Shown: piece by piece, positions 8,269 to 16,283 of the stretch
Layout of the letters: each line of letters starts with the position of its first letter
Position numbering within the stretch: the first letter of the stretch is position 1
Source: Asanoa ferruginea
GTDB lineage: Bacteria > Actinomycetota > Actinomycetes > Mycobacteriales > Micromonosporaceae
Direction of reading: 5' to 3'
Assembly: GCF_003387075.1 (NCBI RefSeq)
Contig: NZ_QUMQ01000001.1
Coordinates: 1,674,001-1,738,000, forward strand
DNA length: 64,000 nucleotides
Position numbers and translations under genes: made by a program
The notes under the pieces: model-generated
The model's input: the letters and a program-made list of their open reading frames with translations, nothing else
Told to the model about the DNA's origin: nothing
Databases searched by the model: none

Positions 8269-9873
8269 CTAGATGAGCGACTCCGCCTTGGCTTCCATCT
8301 CGGCCGCGGTCGGCGGCTGGCCGGCCGGGCCGCCGCGCAGCTCCCGGTCGGGAAGCAGCACCGTGACCACCACCGCGACGATCGCGATCAGGCCGGCGAC
8401 CAGGAACACGGTGTGCAGCGAGTCGACGAACGACACCTGGATCGCGTTGCGGACCGCGTCCGGCAGCGCCAGGATCTTCGACGGTTCGTTGATCGAGATG
8501 GTGCCGGTGCCGAGGGTCCCCTGCACCGACGCGGTCTGCTCCGGGGTGAGCCCGCGGAGCGAGTCCGGCACCCGGAGGGCCGTCTCGGTGGCCAGCCGGC
8601 TGCTCAGCACCGCGCCGAGGATCGCCACGCCGAACGAGCCGCCGAGCGAGCGGAAGAACGTGACGGCGCTCGTACCCGCGCCCAGGTCCTTCATCTCGAC
8701 CGCGTTCTGCACCGCCATGATCAGCGACTGCATCGACAGGCCGAGGCCGATGCCGATCAGCACCATGTAGCAGAACGCGACGCCGAGCGAGCTGTCCACC
8801 TGGAGTTGGGTGAAGAGCAGGATGCCGAGGCCGAGCAGCACCGAGCCGGCGACCGGGAACCACTTGTAGCGGCCGATCCGGCTCATCGCCCGGCCGGTGA
8901 GCACCGACGTCACGATCACGCCGGCCATCATCGGCAGCATCAGCAGGCCGCTCTTGGTCGGCGACGCGCCCTTGACGATCTGGAGGTAGAGCGGGATGAA
9001 GATGATCGACCCGAACATCACCAGGCCGAGGATGAAGCCCGCGCCGTTGGCCAGGGCGAACGTCGGCCGGCGGAACAGGCGCAGCGGCAGGATCGGCTCC
9101 GACGCCCGGCTCTCCTGGACGAGGAACAACACGGTGAACACGGCGCCGATCGCGAACAGGCCGAGGATCGTGCCGGAGGTCCACGCGTACTCGGAACCGC
9201 CCCAGCTCAGGGCCAGCAGCAGCGCGCTGACGCCGATCACCAGCAGGCCGGCGCCCAGCCAGTCGATCTTGTGCTCGCGCTTGTGGAACGGGATCAACCG
9301 CATCACCCGGTACGCGACGATGATGGCCACGATCGCCAGCGGCACGTTGATGTAGAAGATCCAGCGCCAGTTGGTCTCGGCGAAGTAGCCACCGACCAGC
9401 GGGCCGGCGACCGACGCGACACCGAAGACAGCACCGAAGAGGCCCTGGTAGCGACCGCGCTCCCGGGGCGAGACCACGTCCGAGATGATCGTGAACGCGA
9501 GCGTCATCAGGCCGCCGGCGCCGATGCCCTGGATGCCGCGGGTGAAGATCAGCTCGGTCATGTTCTGCGACAGGCCGGCCAGCAGCGAGCCGACCAGGAA
9601 CGTGCCGATCGAGAACAGGAAGACCGGGCGGCGCCCGATCAGGTCGGAGATCTTGCCGTAGAGCGGGGTCGACGCCGTCGACGCCAGCAGGTAGGCCGTG
9701 ACCACCCACGAGTAGTGGTTGATCCCGCCGAGCTCGCCGACGATGGTCGGCAGCGCGGTTCCCACGATCGTCTGGTCGAGGGCCGCGAGCAGCATGCCGA
9801 GCATGAGGCCCGACATGAGTAGCAGGATCTGGCGATGGCTTAACTGGGGGCGGGCGGGGGTGTCGGTGCTCAT
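8269..9873 (-). CDS. DHA2-family MFS drug exporter (14 TM)
   Basis: The 534-residue protein is an integral membrane transporter with about 14 hydrophobic segments and a large extracytoplasmic loop before the last helix. That is the layout of the DHA2 drug:H+ antiporter family (EmrB/QacA). The family motif LDQTIVGTALPTI is in helix 1, the RGIQGIGAGGLM motif in helix 4 and a motif C-like Gly-rich segment in helix 5. I chose the ATG at 9873 (MSTDTPARP). An in-frame ATG at 9903 would add ten residues, and neither has a strong ribosome site. No regulator lies beside it, and the substrate is unknown. Confidence 0.9.
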   Translation of the reverse strand: MSTDTPARPQLSHRQILLLMSGLMLGMLLAALDQTIVGTALPTIVGELGGINHYSWVVTAYLLASTASTPLYGKISDLIGRRPVFLFSIGTFLVGSLLAGLSQNMTELIFTRGIQGIGAGGLMTLAFTIISDVVSPRERGRYQGLFGAVFGVASVAGPLVGGYFAETNWRWIFYINVPLAIVAIIVAYRVMRLIPFHKREHKIDWLGAGLLVIGVSALLLALSWGGSEYAWTSGTILGLFAIGAVFTVLFLVQESRASEPILPLRLFRRPTFALANGAGFILGLVMFGSIIFIPLYLQIVKGASPTKSGLLMLPMMAGVIVTSVLTGRAMSRIGRYKWFPVAGSVLLGLGILLFTQLQVDSSLGVAFCYMVLIGIGLGLSMQSLIMAVQNAVEMKDLGAGTSAVTFFRSLGGSFGVAILGAVLSSRLATETALRVPDSLRGLTPEQTASVQGTLGTGTISINEPSKILALPDAVRNAIQVSFVDSLHTVFLVAGLIAIVAVVVTVLLPDRELRGGPAGQPPTAAEMEAKAESLI

Positions 9874-9977
9874 TGCGCAAGTGTTCTGCTGAACTACCTG
9901 CATCTGCCAGCGAATGTGCAGCGCACCACTGCCGGACCCCCTGGTCAGCCGGGATCAGGAGACACGTGCCACTTTGA

Positions 9978-10451
9978 TCACGGCGTCGCGTCGGGGCTGT
10001 GCATCTCCCGGTCAGCGGCCGGATCGGAGTGCGTCGGCCGGCCGCCCTCGATCGTGTTGCGCCCACCGGACCCGAGGACGATCGTTCGCCGCCCGCCGCG
10101 CACGACCCGGGGCAGCGTCGCGGTCAGCAGCCCGTGATCCATGACGGCGTCCACCCGGTCGGGGTCGACGTCGGCCGGCAGCGCCACCCGGTATTCGAAC
10201 GCCCGCTCCGCACCGGCCTCGGGCTCGGTCCGGGCGCGGATGACGACCTCGCGCACATCGACGTCGAGCGCCACTTCCTCGGGCGCCACGCCGGGCAGCC
10301 GCGCGGTGATCGTGAAGGCTTCGTCGGTCTGGTCCAGGTCGATGTTGTTCAACGCGGCACGACCGAAGCCGGACCCGACGAGCCGGCCGAGTTCGGCCCG
10401 GAGAGACTGGAGTTCTGCGAAGGGGTCCCAGCGCCGTTCGGGTGCGTTCAT
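9978..10451 (-). CDS. Hsp20 / alpha-crystallin small heat-shock protein
   Basis: The 157-residue protein has a short N-terminal arm (WDPFAELQSLRAELGRLVG), an alpha-crystallin domain (about 35-130), and an extended polar C-terminal tail. It begins with MNAPERRWDPF. The domain contains the expected TARLPGVAPEEVALDV and GLLTATLPR segments. Small heat-shock proteins bind unfolding proteins without ATP. I placed the start at 10451; the open frame upstream runs into the tRNA and is not coding. I see no HAIR or CIRCE-like operator in front of it. Confidence 0.88.
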   Translation of the reverse strand: MNAPERRWDPFAELQSLRAELGRLVGSGFGRAALNNIDLDQTDEAFTITARLPGVAPEEVALDVDVREVVIRARTEPEAGAERAFEYRVALPADVDPDRVDAVMDHGLLTATLPRVVRGGRRTIVLGSGGRNTIEGGRPTHSDPAADREMHSPDATP

Positions 10452-10493
10452 AGGGTTATCGCTACCCACGGCGGGGTTGGCAAAACTTGGTTT

Positions 10494-10570
10494 TGGAGCC
10501 GCCTCCGAGAATCGAACTCGGGACCTACGCATTACGAGTGCGTCGCTCTGACCGACTGAGCTAAGGCGGC
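10494..10570 (-). tRNA. tRNA-Thr (anticodon CGU)
   Basis: The complement folds as a full cloverleaf. It has a 7-bp acceptor stem (GCCGCCT with AGGCGGC), a D-arm, an anticodon stem ACGCA/TGCGT around loop CTCGTAA, and a T-arm CCGAG/CTCGG around TTCGATT. The anticodon is CGT (CGU in RNA), which reads the threonine codon ACG. The discriminator base is U, and the 3' CCA is encoded at 10494-10496. The body is 74 nt. Confidence 0.97.
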
Positions 10571-10700
10571 GTGCCCACCGCCGGGCGTGCCCGTGGTACG
10601 GCCCGCCCAGCATACGACACAGGGTCGGGTGTCACGCCACCGGTCAGACTCCCGATCGACGGCTGTCCGTCGCCCGGCGGCCGGGACTAGGCTCCCGCAC

Positions 10701-12452
10701 GTGACGGATGATGCCACCGTGTCGCCCCCCGTCGAGCGCCTCCCGCAGTCTGAGGCCACGCCCACCCGGCGACCCCGCCCGCGCACGATGAACCCGATCG
10801 AGCTCGGCTTCAACCCCCGCCCGCCGGTGCCGTGGCTCGGACCGCTGCTGCTGTTGAGCACCGGCGTGCGTACCCTCCTGGCCATTCTCTTCGGCGCTTA
10901 TCTCGACAAGCGCGAACTCCAGAACGCGCTGCCCGGCGACGTGATCGAGGAGCCCGGAACCGACGGCGAGCTGTGGCTCGACTACGTGGCCGACCTGGGC
11001 GACGGCTTCAACTCCACCTACTCGATCGCCTACCTGCTGGCCCAGCCCGAGCTCGAGCTCGACGGCCAAACACTGCCGCGCGGCCAGATGCTGGTGATGG
11101 GCGGCGACCAGGTCTATCCGACGGCGAGCGCGCCGGCCTACGAAGACCGGTGCAAGGGCCCCTACACCGCGGCGCTGCCGTGCTCGCCGGATTCCACGCC
11201 GCAGCCGACGCTCTACGCGGTGCCCGGCAACCACGACTGGTATGACGGCCTGACCGCGTTCCTGCGCCTGTTCGCCCGGCAGCGGGACGCGTCGCTCGGC
11301 GGCTGGCGTACCAAACAGGCTCGTTCCTATTTTGCCGTGCGACTGCCGGCCGACTGGTGGCTGCTGGCGCTCGACGAGCAGTTCGGCGCCTACGTCGACG
11401 ACCCGCAGCTCAACTATTTCGAGGCGGCGGCCCGCCAGTTCGGCCCCGACAGCAAGGTCATCCTGGCGGTGCCGGAGCCGTCGTGGGTCAAGGCGACCAC
11501 CGAGCACCCCGACGCCTACGGTGCGGTCGACTACTTCATCCGCACGATCATCGCGCCGACCGGAGCCCGGGTCCGCCTCATGCTCTCCGGCGACCTGCAC
11601 CACTACGCGCGCTATTCGGGCGTCGACCGCGAGCTGGTCACCTGCGGCGGTGGCGGCGCCTACATGTATCCCACCCATCAGTTGCCGCCCGAGATCACCG
11701 TGCCGCCGACGGACACCCTGTCGAGGCGGTCCAGCCAGTCACGCCCGTTCCAGCTGACGGCGACCTACCCCGACGCGCCGACCTCGCGCCGCCTGGGTTG
11801 GGGCATCTTCGGCCGGCTCCCGACCCGCAACGCGGGCTTCACGACGCTGCTCGGCGGCGTGCAAACGCTGCTGATGCTGGCGATGGCGGGGATAGCGACC
11901 CAGCAGCGCAACGAGACCGGCCTGCGCCTGTTCAGCATCCCGCTGGTCAGCATGCTGGTGATCACCCTGCTCGCGACAGTCTTCTTCGCCAAGCCACCAA
12001 CGGCGACCGGCAAACGCTCCTGGCGCCACGCAATCCTGGGCGTCGGTCATGGGTTGGGACAAATCGGCCTGGCCGCGCTAGGCACCTGGGTCTGGCTGAT
12101 GACCCCGATCCCGGACTGGCCGTGGCCGCTGTCCCTGATCGGCGCGCTGGCCGTCTACTGGCCGGTATCCGGCCTGATCGGCTCCCAGTTGGTAGCGCTC
12201 TACCTGCTCATCGCCAGCCGCTTCGGTGTCAACATCAACGAGCTCTACGCCGGCCAGGGCATCGACGACGTCAAAAGCTTCCTGCGCCTGCACATCGCGG
12301 CCGACGGGGCGCTGACGGTCTACCCGTTCGCGGTCGACCGCATCTGCCGCGAGTGGCGCACCAACCCAACCGCTCCCGACGACCGGCCTTGGCTGGAGCC
12401 CGCGCAAAACCTCGTCTACCGCCCCGCCGACGAACCCTTCGTCCTCCGCTAG
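10701..12452 (+). CDS. Membrane-anchored calcineurin-like metallophosphoesterase
   Basis: The 583-residue protein combines a metallophosphoesterase domain with membrane segments. One hydrophobic helix lies near residue 55. Then come the metal-binding motifs in order: DLGDGFNS, GGDQVYP, GNHDW and SGDLHHYARY. About four hydrophobic helices fill residues 390-510, followed by a cytoplasmic-looking C-terminus. The GTG at 10701 was chosen because the sequence before it (10587-10700) overlaps the tRNA flank and is not protein-like. This is an actinobacterial family of unknown substrate. The catalytic set looks complete, so a phosphodiesterase or phosphatase at the membrane is likely. Confidence 0.82.
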   Translation: MTDDATVSPPVERLPQSEATPTRRPRPRTMNPIELGFNPRPPVPWLGPLLLLSTGVRTLLAILFGAYLDKRELQNALPGDVIEEPGTDGELWLDYVADLGDGFNSTYSIAYLLAQPELELDGQTLPRGQMLVMGGDQVYPTASAPAYEDRCKGPYTAALPCSPDSTPQPTLYAVPGNHDWYDGLTAFLRLFARQRDASLGGWRTKQARSYFAVRLPADWWLLALDEQFGAYVDDPQLNYFEAAARQFGPDSKVILAVPEPSWVKATTEHPDAYGAVDYFIRTIIAPTGARVRLMLSGDLHHYARYSGVDRELVTCGGGGAYMYPTHQLPPEITVPPTDTLSRRSSQSRPFQLTATYPDAPTSRRLGWGIFGRLPTRNAGFTTLLGGVQTLLMLAMAGIATQQRNETGLRLFSIPLVSMLVITLLATVFFAKPPTATGKRSWRHAILGVGHGLGQIGLAALGTWVWLMTPIPDWPWPLSLIGALAVYWPVSGLIGSQLVALYLLIASRFGVNINELYAGQGIDDVKSFLRLHIAADGALTVYPFAVDRICREWRTNPTAPDDRPWLEPAQNLVYRPADEPFVLR

Positions 12453-12604
12453 GCCAAATTCACATTCATGGCTCGGGTTCGCGGTGGGCGCGACCGTCGC
12501 TCCCGCCAGAGCCCGCTCCGCTTCGCTCCGCTGCGGCGTCCGCCGCCGGTCGCCCTCACCCCAAAGCCCGACCTACCGCCGACGGGTCGGGTATGCCTTT
12601 CGCG

Positions 12605-12648
12605 GCGTACATGTTTTGGCATGTGCGTACATGCCAAAACATGTACGC
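12605..12648. terminator. Perfect 19-bp inverted repeat, possible terminator
   Basis: Arms 12605-12623 and 12630-12648 are perfectly complementary and flank a 6-nt loop (TGCGTA). The arms contain TTTTGGCATG and are clearly richer in A+T than the surroundings. The site lies 153 bp after the metallophosphoesterase stop, between convergent genes. There is no T-run, so it would be a U-less terminator if it ends transcription; a protein-binding site is the alternative. Confidence 0.5.
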
Positions 12649-12792
12649 CCGAACAGACACCCGCCGCGCCGGCAGGCATGCCCGCATCGACGATGCGTAA
12701 GGCCGGACCGCCACCGTCGACCGTGCCCGACACCAGTCAGCCCCGCGCGTGCCGAGCGGACACCGTTAGCGGCCAGACCGCAGGCCAGAGGC

Positions 12793-13071
12793 CGCAAACT
12801 GGCGGCGGCAAGACGGAAGCCGCGAACTGGCGGCCGCAGGCCAGAGACCACGAACTGGCGGCCGCAAGACGGAAGCCGCGAACTGGCGGCCGCAGGCCAG
12901 AGACCGCGAACTGGCGGCCGCAGGCCAGAGACCGCGAACCGGCGGCCGCAAAGCGGAAGCCGCGCACTAGCGGCCGCAGGACAGAGACCGCGAACTGGCG
13001 GCCGCAAGCCAGAGACCGCGAACCGGCGGCCGCAAGACGGAAGCCGCGAACCGGCGGCCGCAAGGCGGAGC
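12793..13071. repeat. 28-bp tandem repeat array, ten copies, two variants
   Basis: Ten head-to-tail copies of a 28-bp unit run without spacers. Each copy begins CGCGAACTGGCGGCCGCA (a NotI-type GCGGCCGC core) and ends in one of two tails, GGCCAGAGAC or AGACGGAAGC. The order of tails is mixed (by copy roughly B A B A A B A A B B). The last copy lacks one base. Because 28 is not a multiple of three, each copy shifts frame, so the array is not a protein repeat. With no unique spacers it is not CRISPR. Confidence 0.85.
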
Positions 13072-13268
13072 CGCGGGAGCCGCAGTCGCGGACCCGCGCG
13101 GTGGTCTAAGGCCTCGCCCAAGCGGCAGTCCCAAGGCCGCTGGCGCTCGCCGGCCACGCCGCGCGCGAGCCGCGAATCGCAGGTCGCGAGCCGCAAAGGC
13201 GCCTGCGTGCCAGCAGTCCCTCCGTCGCATCCGCTGCGGCGCGGCCTCGTGTGCCGGCTGGGACTCGG

Positions 13269-14114
13269 TCAGGCGTCGGCGCTGTTGTATTGGGCGTCGT
13301 GGGCCTTGCGGGGGCCGCAGACGCTGGCGCGGCTGCACGAGCAGCGGGAGCCGTCGGCGTCGAGGCGGACCACCACCGAGTCGCGGGGGACGCTGTGTGC
13401 GACCACCCGGCCGTCGCCCTCTGGAGTGGTGACCTTGGTGCCGACTGCGGGCGCGCTGGCCTGGAAGCTTTGGTACAAAGGATGTTCATATTTCAGGCAA
13501 CACATGAGACGTCCGCATGCGCCCGAAATGCGCAGAGGGTTGAGTGGTAGGTCCTGGTCTTTCGCCATCCGGATCGTCACCGGCTCGAAGTCGGTGAGGA
13601 ACGTCGCGCAGCACAGGTCGCGACCGCAGGAGCCGATGCCGCCCTGCACGCGGGCCGAGTCGCGGGCGGAGAGTTGGCGTAGCTCGACCCGGCAGTGCAG
13701 GGTCGCGCCCAAGTCGCGGACCAGCGACCGGAAGTCGACCCGGTGCGGCGCGGTGAAGTAGATCGTCGTGCGGGCGCTCGCTCCGGACGGGTCGAGCACG
13801 TGGTCGACGGCGACCACCTTCATCGGCAGGGCGTGTTCGCGGATCAGCTTCTTGGCCGCCGCCTTGGCCTCGGCCTTGCGCTTGCGCTGGGTCTCGTCAC
13901 GCTGGAGGTCGACCTCGGTGGCCATGCCGGCCAGCTTGGGGAAGCCCGACGTGTCGTCGTCGACCCACTGCGCGGCCCAGACGCACTCCGCCACCTCGGG
14001 GCCGTCGTCCGTCGGGACGAGCACCCGGTCGCCGACCACGGGGGTCAGGTCGACCGGATCGAGGTAGTAGAGGCGGCCGTAACGGTTGAAGCTGACCGCG
14101 CACAGCATGCCCAT
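13269..14114 (-). CDS. PSP1 / RicT (YaaT) family protein
   Basis: The 281-residue protein has the PSP1 C-terminal domain and the cysteine motifs typical of the RicT/YaaT family, including GGIGSCGRDLCC and GACGRLMCCLKYE. In Bacillus, RicT acts with RicA and RicF in a complex that binds iron-sulfur clusters and tunes RNase Y; in actinobacteria the role is not settled. The C-terminal tail is Cys-rich (SRCSCSRASVCGPRK). I chose the ATG at 14114 (MGMLCAVSFNRYGRLYYL) with AAGGTGG upstream; a GTG at 14123 is possible. The gene usually lies close to holB in actinobacteria, but here about 4.9 kb of other genes separates them. Confidence 0.88.
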   Translation of the reverse strand: MGMLCAVSFNRYGRLYYLDPVDLTPVVGDRVLVPTDDGPEVAECVWAAQWVDDDTSGFPKLAGMATEVDLQRDETQRKRKAEAKAAAKKLIREHALPMKVVAVDHVLDPSGASARTTIYFTAPHRVDFRSLVRDLGATLHCRVELRQLSARDSARVQGGIGSCGRDLCCATFLTDFEPVTIRMAKDQDLPLNPLRISGACGRLMCCLKYEHPLYQSFQASAPAVGTKVTTPEGDGRVVAHSVPRDSVVVRLDADGSRCSCSRASVCGPRKAHDAQYNSADA

Positions 14115-14487
14115 GCCCGCCACCTTACGTCGCTAGGTGTGGCGTACACGACCGTGCGCCTTTCGGACGATTTGCATTGTCCGTACGAATGGGACACATC
14201 CCTGTGCCGCAACCCTCCATGCGGGTCGTCGTTGGCCGAGGTGCGTCAAGCTTCGGGGGTCGGCACACTCGGGTCGTGCCGACCCCCGATTCGTATCGAT
14301 GTCGGTCGCCGGAAGGTTGAAAGCCGCATCGATCGCGGGACAAGTCCCGCCGGTTGGCGTTGAGTGATAACACCAAGCCTGCGGGGGGTGCAGGAAAGGG
14401 CCACGGCGTCGCTGCCGGAGCGGTTGCTCCCGAGCGCGACGCCGTCGCCGTGTCCGGGCCGTTGCACCCGCCGGGCACCATGCATTG
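14115..14487. other. Intergenic region with two structured inverted repeats
   Basis: No gene is seen in these 373 bp between divergent genes. Two inverted repeats stand out. The first has 13-bp perfect arms at 14254-14266 and 14276-14288 with a 9-nt loop. The second has 10-bp arms at 14403-14412 and 14436-14445 that enclose a further 5-bp hairpin at 14417-14430. The second lies about 40 bp upstream of the small membrane-protein ATG and could form a leader RNA structure. No T-run follows either repeat. Confidence 0.45.
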
Positions 14488-14766
14488 ATGACCAGCACCC
14501 CGGCATGGCGCGCCTGGCTCCGCTTCCCCATCGACAACTGGCCCAGCCGGATCTATCTGCTGCTGGTCGCAGCGGCAGTGGCGTTCGCCGCGGTCGACTC
14601 CGCGCTGACCAGCCCGGACGCCTCCTTCAGCGCGATCTACATGCTGATCCTGACCGCACCGATCTCGCTGCTGGCGGCGATCCCGCTGGTCGGGGTAGCG
14701 ATAGGCGCCCTGGTCAACGCCACGGTCATCGGCGCCCTGGCCCACCTCGCCCGAGCCCGCCACTGA
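14488..14766 (+). CDS. Small integral membrane protein
   Basis: This 92-residue protein has a short amphipathic N-terminus (MTSTPAWRAWLRFPIDNWPS) and two or three hydrophobic helices: about 22-40, 48-68 and 68-88. It ends in a basic tail (ARARH). It resembles a family of short actinobacterial membrane proteins that I recall being named after Streptomyces SCO4225, although I am not certain of that link. The ATG is at 14488; a TTG just before it is less likely. Codon use is typical of the window. The function is unknown, and no enzyme motif is seen. Confidence 0.6.
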   Translation: MTSTPAWRAWLRFPIDNWPSRIYLLLVAAAVAFAAVDSALTSPDASFSAIYMLILTAPISLLAAIPLVGVAIGALVNATVIGALAHLARARH

Positions 14767-14773
14767 CCTGCGA

Positions 14774-14877
14774 CTGATCCTTCGCACCAGCCGCGCCGCC
14801 CCGCTCATCCCTCGGCCGCGGGCGGCTGGTCCTTCACGCAGCCCCGGCCGCGCGGCGGCTAGTCCTTCGCGCAGGCC
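14774..14877. repeat. Imperfect duplications of the 3' end of the downstream regulator gene
   Basis: A short motif of the form CT(A/G)(G/A)TCCTTCRC begins at 14859 (where it contains the regulator's stop codon), at 14826 and at 14774. Flanking bases such as GCGGCT and GCAGCC are also shared. The copies appear to be degraded duplications of the gene end. They resemble, at smaller scale, the duplicated tadE end at 44530-45012. Confidence 0.45.
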
Positions 14878-15593
14878 TGGGCGTCGGTCGGCGAGTGGCC
14901 GCCGTCGGTGCGGAGTTCGACGCAGCAGTGCCCTGGGCGGGGCGCCAGCGCGGCGTCGACGCCGTTGGTTTCCAGGCCCGCGAGCAATCCGCCGAGGTAG
15001 GCGTGGTTGATCCCGCACACCAGCTCGGGTGAGCGGCTGGCCAGCGCGTGGAACGGGCAGTTGAGCAACCGGATCTCGGTCGGCGCGGTGCGGACTGGCT
15101 CGAAGCCGCGGCGCTCCAGCAGCGCCTCGGTCAAGGTCAGTGAGCGTTCCGGGCCGAGTCGCCCAGGGCGGAGGCGGGCGCGTTCGCCGGCGCCGAGTTG
15201 CTCGCCTCGCACGCGGGCGGCGCGCAGCGCGGCAGCTTGGCCGTCGTCTCCCGGCGCATGGGAGAGGACCGCGTCCAACAGGATCTCGGCGATCACGTCG
15301 GGGCGGCGCTCGGGGATGCTGACCTGGAGGTCGGCGTCGGCCGGCTCGTAGACCTTTGGCTTGCGGCCGACCTTCCGGACCCCGCCCGGGCTTTCCTCTC
15401 GGGCGCACAGCAGACCGGCGGCCACGAGTTTGTCGAGGTGGAACGCGGCGAGCTTGGTCGAGGTCCCCGCGTGGGCGGCCACTTCTTCGCGGGTGACCGG
15501 CCGGCGGGCGCGGCGGATGAAGCCGAACATCCGTCGGCGCTGCTCGTCGGCGAGCACCGCGAGGGCTTCGACGGGGCTGCCCGGGGCGGTCAT
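14859..15593 (-). CDS. SufR-like winged-helix regulator with Cys cluster
   Basis: The 244-residue protein has an N-terminal ArsR/DeoR-type winged helix (about 10-75, with REEVAAHAGTSTKLAAFHLDKLVAAGLL). Its C-terminal domain carries cysteines C179, C193, C223 and C224. The spacing C-x13-C-x29-C is close to that of the three cluster ligands of cyanobacterial SufR, so the protein probably holds an iron-sulfur cluster and senses redox or Fe-S status. It is divergent from folE and a ferredoxin reductase, its likely targets. An AT-rich TATTGT sits about 9 bp before the ATG, so its transcript may be nearly leaderless. The ligand is inferred. Confidence 0.72.
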   Translation of the reverse strand: MTAPGSPVEALAVLADEQRRRMFGFIRRARRPVTREEVAAHAGTSTKLAAFHLDKLVAAGLLCAREESPGGVRKVGRKPKVYEPADADLQVSIPERRPDVIAEILLDAVLSHAPGDDGQAAALRAARVRGEQLGAGERARLRPGRLGPERSLTLTEALLERRGFEPVRTAPTEIRLLNCPFHALASRSPELVCGINHAYLGGLLAGLETNGVDAALAPRPGHCCVELRTDGGHSPTDAQACAKD

Positions 15594-15617
15594 CTATTCA
15601 CAATAACGCAAACTTTT

Positions 15618-15628
15618 GTTGGCACAAC
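15618..15628. promoter_or_regulatory. GTTG-N3-CAAC inverted repeat in the divergent promoter
   Basis: A GTTG/CAAC dyad lies between the SufR-like regulator and folE. Cyanobacterial SufR is known to bind a CAAC-N6-GTTG element, so this dyad is a candidate operator, though its half-sites are in the opposite order. A related TTGTTGG sequence recurs at 15677, 61 bp away, near the folE start. Confidence 0.35.
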
Positions 15629-15647
15629 TCCGTACACCCGCAGGCCC

Positions 15648-15677
15648 TTGACCTTTCTCGGAAATAAGTCCAATACT
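15648..15677 (+). promoter_or_regulatory. Candidate sigma-70-type promoter for folE
   Basis: TTGACC at 15648-15653 fits a -35 box. After an 18-bp spacer, AATACT at 15672-15677 is an acceptable -10 box. Transcription would start about 7 bp downstream, a few bases before the folE ATG at 15692, giving a very short leader. Confidence 0.4.
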
Positions 15678-15691
15678 TGTTGGTGCATGAA

Positions 15692-16273
15692 ATGACTTTG
15701 CAGCGAACCGCGGGCGACGGCGTCAACCTCGCCGCTGCCGAGCAGGCCGCCGGGCAGTTTCTGCGTGCGCTCGGCCTGCGCACCGACACCGAGAGCATGC
15801 GGGGGACGCCGGGGCGGATGGCGCGCGCCTACGCCGAGCTTTTCAGCCCGCGGCCGTTCGACCTGACCACGTTTCCCAACGACGAGGGCTACGACGAGCT
15901 GGTCCTGGCCCGCGCCATCCCGCTGCGCTCGGTCTGCGAGCACCACCTGCTGCCGTTCGTCGGCACCGCGCACGTCGGCTATCTGCCGGGGCAGCGGATT
16001 CTGGGCCTCTCGAAGCTCGCCCGCGTGGTCGAACACTTCGCCTGCCGGCCGCAGGTGCAGGAACGGCTCACCAAGCAGATCGCCGACTGGCTGCAGACCC
16101 AGCTCACCCCGAAGGGTGTCGGCGTCGTCATCGAGGCCGAGCACACCTGCATGACGCTGCGCGGCGTGCAAGCCACCGGCTCGACCACCATCACCTCGAC
16201 CATGCTGGGGCTGCTCCGCGACGACCCGCGCTCCCGAAGCGAGTTCCTCGCGCTCACCCGTGTCGTCGGCTGA
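15692..16273 (+). CDS. folE: GTP cyclohydrolase I (FolE)
   Basis: The 193-residue enzyme converts GTP to dihydroneopterin triphosphate, the entry to folate and pterin synthesis. The zinc ligands are visible in SVCEHHLLPF and in the Cys of HTCMTLRGV. The substrate-binding segments PGQRILGLSKLARVVEHFACRPQVQE and STMLGLLRDD are intact. I chose the ATG at 15692; the open frame allows an upstream TTG. It is followed 10 bp later by a ferredoxin reductase gene. The usual folate genes (folP, folB, folK) are not nearby, so this may be a second, regulated copy. Confidence 0.92.
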   Translation: MTLQRTAGDGVNLAAAEQAAGQFLRALGLRTDTESMRGTPGRMARAYAELFSPRPFDLTTFPNDEGYDELVLARAIPLRSVCEHHLLPFVGTAHVGYLPGQRILGLSKLARVVEHFACRPQVQERLTKQIADWLQTQLTPKGVGVVIEAEHTCMTLRGVQATGSTTITSTMLGLLRDDPRSRSEFLALTRVVG

Positions 16274-16283
16274 GAGGAAAACC

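Larger units (their letters stand above)
12453..13268. other. 816-bp gene-free region
   Basis: No convincing protein gene is present between the metallophosphoesterase and ricT stop codons, which converge here. The open frames visible on both strands are repeat-driven and lack ribosome sites. The region holds a perfect 19-bp inverted repeat (12605-12648) and a 28-bp tandem array (12793-13071). I see nothing further in 13072-13268. Confidence 0.6.

Noticed and set aside
12793-13071. CRISPR array
   Set aside because: The 28-bp units are contiguous with no unique spacers, and no cas genes are present.
12468-13109. Protein gene rich in Arg/Pro repeats (both strands have long open frames here)
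   Set aside because: The frames arise from the GC-rich tandem repeat. There is no ribosome site, and the composition is not like neighbouring proteins.
14125-15408. 427-codon minus-strand open frame
   Set aside because: It overlaps the SufR-like gene in another frame and is almost all Arg, Pro and Gly, the usual shadow composition in high-GC DNA.
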